Source of the DNA: Frateuria edaphi
GTDB taxonomy: Bacteria; Pseudomonadota; Gammaproteobacteria; Xanthomonadales; Rhodanobacteraceae
Assembly (NCBI RefSeq): GCF_021117405.1
Contig: NZ_CP088251.1
Coordinates: 2,542,001 to 2,606,000 of the forward strand
Length of the DNA stretch: 64,000 bases
Direction of reading: 5' to 3'
The position numbers and the translations under genes were made by a program. The notes beneath the pieces are model-generated. The model did no database searches. It had not been told where the DNA came from and saw only the letters and a program-made list of their open reading frames with translations. Position 1 is the first letter of the stretch. Each line of letters starts with the position of its first letter. Shown here piece by piece: positions 57,825 to 64,000 of the stretch.

Positions 57825-58481
57825 TCAGCGAGCGTGGTCGCGATCGCGCTCGTTCGGTGTCGTGACTTGCTCCGAGCGTGCGGACGGCAGGCGCCAGCCG
57901 TAGCGGATCGCCATGAAGCGCAGCGCCAGGCACACGGCTCCGCCGGCCACTGCCGCCGCGGTTGGCGCAATCTGCAGCAGATGCCCACCGACCACCACGG
58001 CCGCGCCGGCGAGCGCGGCCAGCGCGTAGAGGTCCGTGCGCAGGACGGTGGGAATGCCGGACACGAGGACATCGCGCAACATGCCGCCGCCGATGCCGGT
58101 GAGCATGCCGAGCAGGGCCGCCATCAGCGGATGGACGCCGTGGACGAGTGCCTTCTCGGCACCGGCGACCGCGAAGAACGCCAGCCCCACCGCATCGAGC
58201 CACAACACGTCGCGGCTGTAGCGGCGGGTGACCGGATACCACAGGAAGGTAATCGTGCCGGCCAGCGCGGACACCGCGACGTAGCGCCAGTCGTCGATGG
58301 CCGCCGGCGGTATCGCGCCGATCAGCAGGTCGCGCGTGATGCCGCCGGCATTGCCGGCAGCAAACGACAACACCAGCACGCCGAACACATCCAGCCGGCA
58401 TCTGACCGCGACCATCGCCCCACTGATGGCGAACACGAAGGTGCCGCCCAGGTCCAGCATCAGCACCAGGATGTGCATCAT
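57825..58481 (-). CDS. UPF0126/TRIC-family membrane protein
   Basis: The 218-residue protein has seven membrane segments in a 3+3+1 repeat with the double glycine-rich motif of bacterial TRIC proteins: GTFVFAISGAMVAVRCRLD and AAGNAGGITRDLLIG in the first half, GLAFFAVAGAEKAL and GIGGGMLRDVLVSGIP in the second. Members act as cation channels, and YadS/YicG-like ones have been described as glycine transporters. It converges on pnuT with 14 bp between stops. The substrate is unknown. Confidence 0.93.
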   Translation of the reverse strand: MMHILVLMLDLGGTFVFAISGAMVAVRCRLDVFGVLVLSFAAGNAGGITRDLLIGAIPPAAIDDWRYVAVSALAGTITFLWYPVTRRYSRDVLWLDAVGLAFFAVAGAEKALVHGVHPLMAALLGMLTGIGGGMLRDVLVSGIPTVLRTDLYALAALAGAAVVVGGHLLQIAPTAAAVAGGAVCLALRFMAIRYGWRLPSARSEQVTTPNERDRDHAR

Positions 58482-58508
58482 CGGACAATTGCTCCGGCTG
58501 CCCGTGGC

Positions 58509-59783
58509 TCAGGTGGCGGGCGACAGCCACGCGCGCGCAGCCACCACCAGCGTTTCCACGCCCGTTTCCAGGGTGGGATGGATGACCGGCAGGAAGCGCG
58601 GGTTGTGGTTGGTCGGGATCTCGTTCAGGCGGTTGTCGGCCTTCGCTTTCGCGTAGGTTTCCGCATCGGTGCCGCCAACGAACCAGAACACCGATGGCAC
58701 GTGCCACTCGGCACCGAACGAGCCGAAATCCTCGCTGGCCGAGGTCGGGCCGGTCCGCCGTAGCCGTTCCGGCGGGAAGAACGCGCGGAACGCCTCGACC
58801 ACGCGCGCCGCCGCCGCCGCATCGTTGTTCACCAGCGCGTAGCGGTCCAGCGGGGTGATTTGCGGCGGCCTGGGCGCACCGGATGCGGCCGCCTCGGCGT
58901 TGGCAATGCGCGTGATGGCATCGAGCACGCGCTTGCGGACGCCTTCGTCGAATGTGCGCACGTTGAGCTTGATGACGGCCTCATCGGGAATGACGTTTTC
59001 CTTGGTGCCGGCCTGCAGCGAGCCGACCGTGATCACCGCCGCCTCGGTCGGCGCCAGTTCGCGCGAGACGATGGTCTGCAGGCGCAGCACGGTCGCTGCC
59101 GCCATTACCACCGGGTCGATGCTCGCCTGCGGCATCGACCCGTGGGCGCCACGGCCGAACAGGCGGATTTCCAGGCTGTCGGCGGCCGAGGTGATGACAC
59201 CGGTGCGACCCGCCACCGCGCCTGCCGTACCGACCATGACGTGTTGCCCGAGCACCACGTCCGGCCTGGGGAAGCGCTGGAACAATCCGTCGTCGATCAT
59301 TGCGCGCGCGCCTTCGGCGGTTTCCTCTCCCGGCTGGAACACCGCCATCAGCGTGCCCTGCCATTGCGCGCGAGTCTGCGCCATCAGCGTGGCGGCACCG
59401 ACCAGCCAGGTGACGTGCATGTCGTGGCCGCAGGCATGCATGACCGGCACGCTGTGGCCTTCGCGGTCGACGGCTTCGACCGTGCTCGCGTACGGCGCGC
59501 CGGTCGCCTCCTTCACAGGCAACGCGTCCATGTCGGCGCGCAGCATCACCGTCGGGCCCTCGCCGTTGCGCAACAGGCCGACCACCCCTGTCTTTCCGAC
59601 ACCGGTAGTCACCTCGTAGCCGGCGGCCCGCAGATGGTCGGCCGCCAACGCGGCGGTGCGGGTTTCCTGCATCGACAGTTCGGGATGCGCGTGGATGTCG
59701 GTGTAGAGCTCCTCCAGCGCGGGAAGCAGGCTCTGGAGGTTGCCGGGCCGGGCGGCGGAGGCATCTGTCTGCGTGGTGGTCAT
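58509..59783 (-). CDS. M20-family amidohydrolase (N-acyl amino acid / peptide deacylase)
   Basis: From the ATG at 59783 the product is 424 residues. M20D metal-binding residues are seen in MHACGHDMH and GEETAEGARAMIDDG, with an internal lid domain near LEIRLFGRGAHGSMPQASID and the last ligand His in the C-terminal part. The lack of a clear signal peptide suggests a cytoplasmic enzyme. It belongs with hippurate hydrolase, N-acetyl-L-amino acid deacetylase and related enzymes. The exact substrate is not readable. The 284 bp upstream show no gene. Confidence 0.92.
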   Translation of the reverse strand: MTTTQTDASAARPGNLQSLLPALEELYTDIHAHPELSMQETRTAALAADHLRAAGYEVTTGVGKTGVVGLLRNGEGPTVMLRADMDALPVKEATGAPYASTVEAVDREGHSVPVMHACGHDMHVTWLVGAATLMAQTRAQWQGTLMAVFQPGEETAEGARAMIDDGLFQRFPRPDVVLGQHVMVGTAGAVAGRTGVITSAADSLEIRLFGRGAHGSMPQASIDPVVMAAATVLRLQTIVSRELAPTEAAVITVGSLQAGTKENVIPDEAVIKLNVRTFDEGVRKRVLDAITRIANAEAAASGAPRPPQITPLDRYALVNNDAAAAARVVEAFRAFFPPERLRRTGPTSASEDFGSFGAEWHVPSVFWFVGGTDAETYAKAKADNRLNEIPTNHNPRFLPVIHPTLETGVETLVVAARAWLSPAT

Positions 59784-60067
59784 GGGGCATGGGGTCCGCT
59801 GGGAGGACGCTGGCGCGGGGCCGGTGTTACGACAAACGAACTGCGCGGGACGACACCTGAAAAATGCGCGGCGATATGGATGCGAGCGCGAGGACATGCC
59901 TCGTGTGTGGCCCTGAGGTCGCTGCGAAAACGCCTCGCCGATGTCTTGTGCAGCGTGCCGGCATCATGCGCGAGTACGCGCAAGGAGGGGTGAAGCAAGG
60001 GACGGCATGACTCGTTCGTGTGGGTCGAAAGTTCTTTCGCACCGCTGGGATATCCGGCACCAACCGG

Positions 60068-60529
60068 CTAGCCGTCCATTTCCACGATCCGCGGCATCAC
60101 TTCGCGCCCGTCGATGAGCAGCTCGCCCACGCTGATCGGTAGCCTGAACCGCCGTCGCCCGGCGCTGCCGGGATTGACGTAGAGCACGCCTTCGCGTTCC
60201 TCGACCAGCGGTTTGTGCGAGTGACCCGAGACCACCACGTGCACGCCCTGCGCGCGCGGATCGATGGCCAGTTCCTTGAGGTCATGCAGAACGTGCACCC
60301 GCACGCCACCCAATTCGATCGTCGCCGTTTGAGGCAGGTCGGCGAATGCCTCGCCGCGGTCGTTGTTGCCGCGCACGGCGGTGACCGGCGCCACTGCCGA
60401 CAACGCTTCCATGAGCGCGACGCCGCCAATGTCCCCTGCGTGGATGATGCGCTGGCACCCGCGCAGGAAATCCATCGCTGCGGGGCGCAGCAGGCCATGG
60501 GTATCGGAAATCAGGCCTACGCGGAACAT
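60068..60529 (-). CDS. YfcE/MJ0936-type metallophosphoesterase
   Basis: From the ATG at 60529 the product is 153 residues. All calcineurin-like phosphoesterase motifs are present: LISDTHG, HAGDIG, GNNDRG, VSGHSHKP and YVNPGSAG. Such enzymes are dimetal phosphodiesterases with activity on bis-pNPP or cyclic nucleotides in vitro, and the cellular substrate is unsettled. The open frame upstream (to 60577) is not needed. It stands alone on the minus strand. Confidence 0.94.
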   Translation of the reverse strand: MFRVGLISDTHGLLRPAAMDFLRGCQRIIHAGDIGGVALMEALSAVAPVTAVRGNNDRGEAFADLPQTATIELGGVRVHVLHDLKELAIDPRAQGVHVVVSGHSHKPLVEEREGVLYVNPGSAGRRRFRLPISVGELLIDGREVMPRIVEMDG

Positions 60530-60637
60530 CGTATCGGGCACCTCTCGCGCTGCCGACCTCGGTGGCGATGGCTCCACGCTAGCTCGCCCGGCGCGACCGT
60601 GCCGTCACGGACCGGCAGCGCACGGGAAAGGCGTTCG

Positions 60638-60684
60638 TGTCCGTCCGCGAGTGTGTCCGGACGCGGAAGCCGGTGTCCGCGGAC
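60638..60684. repeat. Cluster of TGTCCG motifs and short palindromes
   Basis: TGTCCG occurs at 60638, 60654 and 60674, with palindromes GTCCGGAC (60655-60662) and GTCCGCGGAC (60675-60684). They lie in the 273-bp gap between the phosphodiesterase gene and the 51-aa gene and may be operator sites. No other feature was seen in this gap. Confidence 0.35.
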
Positions 60685-60802
60685 GGCCATTGCGCGCGGG
60701 CTCGGTGCCTGGAAAACCGCATGGCGCCGTGCTTTTAAACGTTGGCACGCCTCGTGCCATCCAATCCGCGAAAGCTTCCCTTCAACCACGCGGAGAACCA
60801 CC

Positions 60803-60958
60803 ATGAAATTCGAAACCATCCTGCTGCAGAGCTTCTTTGCCGCCTGCATGCTGCTTTGCCTGGCCGTGATGAGCGCAATGCTGGTCCTGCCGACGCCGAC
60901 CGCCGTGGCGGCCGCCAGCCAGGCGCACGCCGCAGCGGTCGCCAACGCGGAAGGCTGA
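60803..60958 (+). CDS. 51-residue small membrane or exported protein
   Basis: A GGAGA ribosome site lies 7 nt before an ATG that opens 51 codons. The product has a short N-terminal polar stretch, a strongly hydrophobic segment (FFAACMLLCLAVMSAMLVLP) and an Ala-rich tail ending AAAVANAEG. It is either a small single-span membrane protein or a signal peptide with a short mature part. No family is recognized. The good ribosome site and codon choice make a real gene likely. Confidence 0.65.
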   Translation: MKFETILLQSFFAACMLLCLAVMSAMLVLPTPTAVAAASQAHAAAVANAEG

Positions 60959-61036
60959 AGCCGAAGCGAAGCCTTCGCCAGTCGGACAAGACCGACCGAA
61001 GGCCTCCATGAAGGGCGCATCCCTATACTTGCGCCC

Positions 61037-61978
61037 ATGGCTTCGCCACTGCACCTGCTTCGCCGCGCCACGCACGAACCGATTCGCCGCTGGGTAGTGG
61101 GCGCCTTCCCGCGCGATCCCGGCGGCTCGCTGGACTATGACCACCCGCGTGGCGATCCCGGGCTGTTCGGCCCGGACAGCGTGACCTGGCGCATCCACGC
61201 CGACTTCCCCGGCATGCTCGCCGGCGGCCTGGCCGCGTTGATGATGCAGACCCTGCATCCGCTGGCGCTGGCAGGCGTGTGGGACCACTCCAACTTCCGC
61301 GGCGACCTGGTCGGCCGCCTGCGCCGCACCACCACCTTCGTTGGCGCCACCACCTACGCGCCGCGGGCGGCTGCGCAAGGGCTGATCGAGCGCGTGCGCC
61401 ACATCCACGGTTTCGTGCGAGGTACGAGCGAGGACGGCACACCGTACTCGGCCGACGATCCGGCCCTGCTCACGTGGGTGCATGTCACCGAAGCGCACAG
61501 CTTCCTTGCCGGCTATCGCCGCTTTGCCCACCGCGCCGTTCCCCGCGCGATCGCCGACCGCTACTACGACGAAGTGCGGCGCGTTGCCGAAGCGCTCGGC
61601 GCGCGCAACGTGCCGGCGTCGGAGGGCGAGGCGAACGACTACTTCGCCGGCATCCGGCCGCAACTGGCCTATACCGATCGCTCGCGCGAGGTCCTGCGTA
61701 TCCTCGCCGACGTGCGCCTGCCCGTCCCGCTCGCCGGCCTTTCGCGCGACGTGTTCCTCAACGCCGGCATCGCGCTGCTGCCCGCATGGGCCAGCGAACT
61801 GCTGCGCCATACGCCCCGGCAGCGCCAGCAGGCCCGCGTCGCCGCACGGTTGTTGTGGTCGATGGCCCCGGCCTTCCGCGCCGCCCTGAAGGAGAGCGGC
61901 GTGGTCAGCCGCTCGTGCCGTCGCGTGGGCGTGGCGCCGGAGGCGATGCGCCGCTGGCCCGCGCCGGGCGATCGGTAG
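61037..61978 (+). CDS. Oxygenase MpaB family (DUF2236) protein
   Basis: The 313-residue protein matches DUF2236/MpaB-like proteins: GPDSVTWRIHADFPGMLAGG near residue 45, MMQTLHPLALAGVWDHS, the histidines HxxxH around WVHVTEAHSFLAGYRRF, and GEANDYFAGIRPQLAYT. Related proteins include the heme-dependent latex-clearing enzyme group and MpaB of mycophenolic acid synthesis. The conserved His residues could bind heme. The reaction here is unknown. It follows the 51-aa gene by about 80 bp. Confidence 0.87.
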   Translation: MASPLHLLRRATHEPIRRWVVGAFPRDPGGSLDYDHPRGDPGLFGPDSVTWRIHADFPGMLAGGLAALMMQTLHPLALAGVWDHSNFRGDLVGRLRRTTTFVGATTYAPRAAAQGLIERVRHIHGFVRGTSEDGTPYSADDPALLTWVHVTEAHSFLAGYRRFAHRAVPRAIADRYYDEVRRVAEALGARNVPASEGEANDYFAGIRPQLAYTDRSREVLRILADVRLPVPLAGLSRDVFLNAGIALLPAWASELLRHTPRQRQQARVAARLLWSMAPAFRAALKESGVVSRSCRRVGVAPEAMRRWPAPGDR

Positions 61979-62302
61979 CGCGCCGCTCAGGCCCCGGCCC
62001 ATGCAAGCTTGCCTTCGCGCTGCCAGCGGCCGCCCTTGCGCGGCAGCAGCAGGCGCCAGGAGCGACATCGAGCTGGTCCCGGGGCCGGCGCCCGCCGTTG
62101 CACCTGGGCGGTCACCTGCCACTGCCGGCCACTGCTCGCGCTACGCCACTGCACGGGCAGCGTTACGTGCCGGACCTTCCGCCTTTGCTTCTACTGCCAG
62201 CATGCTGTCAGCAATAGCGCCGACAGCGTGCCCAAGGCGGTGGGTTTTGACTTGGCCGGCGCGCATCATGGTCGGAGTGATTTTCCCCATCCCGGTGCCC
62301 AC
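61979..62302. other. 324-bp stretch without a supported gene
   Basis: On the minus strand one frame (about 62183 down to 62000) reads 60-odd codons of plausible protein ending PRKGGRWQREGKLAWAGA and a stop, but it has no start codon and an upstream stop, so it may be the remnant of a lost gene. On the plus strand only the promoter and leader of the next gene are expected here. Confidence 0.3.
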
Positions 62303-63187
62303 ATGTCCTCCCGCTCCGCCATTGCGCCGGTCGTGCTTGCGATCGGCGCGCTGTTGATCAGCATGGTGTCGTACCAATGCGGTGCGTCGCTGGCCAAGCA
62401 TCTGTTCCCGCAGGTCGGCGCGCAGGGGGCGACGGCCTACCGGCTCGGGCTCAGCGCAGCGATCCTGTTACTGTGGCGGCGGCCGTGGCGGCGCCCGCGC
62501 AGCGGGCGCGACTGGCGCGCGCTGTGGGGTTACGGACTCTCGATGGGCGCCATGAACCTGGTGTTCTACATGTCGTTGCGCACGATCCCCCTGGGAATCG
62601 CGGTCGCGCTGGAGTTCACCGGACCGCTGGCGCTGGCGCTTTTCGGTTCGCGCCGGCCGCTCGATTTCGTCTGGATCGCGCTGGTGGTCGGTGGTCTGCT
62701 GCTTCTGCTCCCGCTGCGGGCGCACGCCCAGGCGCTCGATCCGGTCGGCGTGATGTATGCGCTGGCCGCCGGCGTGGGCTGGGCGCTGTACATCGTGCTG
62801 GGGAAAAAAGTCGGCGCGAGTCACGGCGCAGACGCGGTGACGCTGGGTATTTCGATCGGCGCCCTGCTGGTGATCCCGTTCGGTGTCGCGCACGCCGGCG
62901 CCGCGTTGCTGTCGCCGACGTTGCTGCCGTACGCATTGGGCGTCGCGCTGCTCAGCTCGGCGTTGCCCTATTCGCTGGAGATGGTCGCACTGACCCGATT
63001 GCCGGCGCGCACCTTCAGCACGCTGTTGAGCCTGGAACCGGCCATCGCGGCGATGGCGGGCGCGGCATTGCTGGGCCAGCAGCTGAGCCCGATGCAGTGG
63101 GCAGCGATCCTGGCGATCATCGTGGCGGCGGCCGGTACGGCGGTCAGCGTGCAGCAACCCACGGTAGTGGAACCGCTGGCGAACTGA
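62303..63187 (+). CDS. rhtA: EamA-family exporter, RhtA-like
   Basis: From the ATG at 62303 the product is 294 residues with ten membrane segments in two EamA repeats. Features close to RhtA (threonine/homoserine exporter): SYQCGASLAKHLFPQVGAQGATAYRLG (in parts), NLVFYMSLRTIPLGIAVALEFTGPLA and ALPYSLEMVALTRLPARTFSTLLSLEPA, split across the C-terminal half. It would export amino acids or related metabolites. It is followed by a strong bidirectional terminator. The exact symbol rests on similarity by eye. Confidence 0.88.
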   Translation: MSSRSAIAPVVLAIGALLISMVSYQCGASLAKHLFPQVGAQGATAYRLGLSAAILLLWRRPWRRPRSGRDWRALWGYGLSMGAMNLVFYMSLRTIPLGIAVALEFTGPLALALFGSRRPLDFVWIALVVGGLLLLLPLRAHAQALDPVGVMYALAAGVGWALYIVLGKKVGASHGADAVTLGISIGALLVIPFGVAHAGAALLSPTLLPYALGVALLSSALPYSLEMVALTRLPARTFSTLLSLEPAIAAMAGAALLGQQLSPMQWAAILAIIVAAAGTAVSVQQPTVVEPLAN

Positions 63188-63205
63188 TCGTTTCGGTCGG
63201 TACGG

Positions 63206-63239
63206 AAAAAAAAGCCCGCCATGTGGCGGGCTTTTTTTT
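63206..63239. terminator. Bidirectional terminator between rhtA-like and htpG genes
   Basis: A-run, GCCCGCC, loop ATGT, GGCGGGC, then eight T residues: a near-symmetric terminator for both convergent genes. Confidence 0.92.
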
Positions 63240-63250
63240 GGTCGCGGTGC

Positions 63251-64000
63251 TCAGCCGAGCAAAACGCGGTTCATCCGCTGCACGAACGCCGCCGGATCGG
63301 GCAGTTGCGCGCCGGCCGCGATCTCGGCCTGGTCCAGCAGCAGCATGGCCAGATCGTTCGCCTTGGCCGGGTCGCCCTCCGTCTCCACGCGCCGCACCAG
63401 CGGGTGCTTCGGATTGACCTCCAGCGTGGGCTTGCTCTCGGGCATGTCGTGGCCTGCCTCGCGCAGTAGCCGGGCCAGGTGCGGCGCCATCTCGTAGTCG
63501 GACAGCGCCAGGCACGAGGGGCTGTCGGTGAGGCGGGCGGAAACCTTGACGTCGCCGACGCGGTCGCCGAGTAGCTCCTTGAGCTTCGCGAGCAACGGCT
63601 CGGCCGCCTTGGCCGCTTCTTCCTGCTTCTTCCTGTCCGCCTCGTCCAGCGGCACCTCGCCCTTGGCGACGCTCTGCAGCTTCTTGCCGTCGTATTCGCT
63701 CAGCGAGCCGAGCATCCACTCGTCGATGCGGTCGGACATCAACAGCACCTCGATGTCCTTGGCCTTGAACGCTTCCAGTTGCGGGCTGCCGGCGGCGGCC
63801 GCGTAGCTGTCGGCGGTGATGTACCAGATGGCCTCCTGGCCGACCTTCATGCGGCCGATGTAGTCGTCGAAACCCACCGTCTGCTGGGCGCCCTCGCCCC
63901 GGGTGGACGCGAAGCGCAGCAGCTTGGCGATGCGCTCGCGGTTGTTGGCGTCCTCCCCTATGCCTTCCTTGAGCGTGTTGCCGAAGGCCTTGTAGAAGGT
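63251..64000 (-). CDS. htpG: Chaperone HtpG (Hsp90), C-terminal part (5' end outside window)
   Basis: An open frame enters from the window end and yields the last 249 residues of a protein of about 630. It matches the middle and C-terminal domains of bacterial Hsp90: FGNTLKEGIGEDANNRERIAKLLRF (in parts), IWYITADSYAAA, LMSDRIDEWMLGSLSEYDGK and the dimerization end PKHPLVRR. HtpG is an ATP-dependent cytoplasmic chaperone. The N-terminal ATPase domain lies beyond the window. Confidence 0.97.
   Translation of the reverse strand, partial: TFYKAFGNTLKEGIGEDANNRERIAKLLRFASTRGEGAQQTVGFDDYIGRMKVGQEAIWYITADSYAAAAGSPQLEAFKAKDIEVLLMSDRIDEWMLGSLSEYDGKKLQSVAKGEVPLDEADRKKQEEAAKAAEPLLAKLKELLGDRVGDVKVSARLTDSPSCLALSDYEMAPHLARLLREAGHDMPESKPTLEVNPKHPLVRRVETEGDPAKANDLAMLLLDQAEIAAGAQLPDPAAFVQRMNRVLLG

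Overview
The window is high-GC DNA whose gene content and order (mutS, pncC, recA, recX, alaS, csrA, tRNA-Ser; RegBA/RoxSR-type redox regulators; GTAG-type palindromic repeats) point to a gammaproteobacterium of the Xanthomonadales/Lysobacterales, probably Rhodanobacteraceae. The order-level placement is inferred from synteny and sequence character. The family is a guess.

Left chromosomal flank (1-21030). pheT (cut by the window edge), pheS, rplT and rpmI lie on the minus strand, with no infC or thrS upstream of rpmI. Next come a divergent HMG-CoA lyase, two GNAT acetyltransferases, thyA, an AIM24-family protein with a GYF_2 domain, lgt and an exported S9 peptidase. These are followed by a lemA plus two-TPM-protein cluster, dgkA, a POT peptide transporter and a RegB/RegA-like redox two-component pair. 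The flank ends with a TonB-dependent receptor, an exported beta-propeller and a thioredoxin-like protein whose Cys/His/Met motifs suggest metal, perhaps copper, handling.

Integrated island (21031-43733). A 19-bp perfect direct repeat, the right copy being the 3' end of tRNA-Ser(GCT), bounds 22.7 kb that interrupts the chromosome. It carries two tyrosine recombinases, one directly beside the tRNA, and a MobA/MobL (MOBQ) relaxase but no type IV secretion genes, so it looks like an integrative mobilizable element. Its cargo is defence-like: a nuclease-like protein with an XRE regulator, an SMC/Rad50-like zinc-hook ATPase divergent from a small helical protein, an 1858-aa DUF4011-helicase-Vsr-like nuclease protein, an Abi-family HEPN protein, a RadC-like JAB protein and several unknown exported or membrane proteins. 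I consider the SMC-like ATPase with its divergent partner the best candidate for an undescribed system.

Right chromosomal flank (43734-64000). csrA, alaS, recX, recA and pncC are on the minus strand and mutS on the plus strand, in conserved order. Then follow an Hsp15-like S4 protein, an AEC transporter, a phosphotransferase, and a TPP riboswitch controlling a TonB receptor and a PnuT-like transporter (thiamine uptake). The flank continues with a TRIC/UPF0126 protein, an M20 amidohydrolase, a YfcE-like phosphodiesterase, a 51-aa small protein, an MpaB-like oxygenase, an RhtA-like exporter and the C-terminal part of htpG, cut by the window end. No CRISPR array, rRNA or complete insertion sequence was seen.
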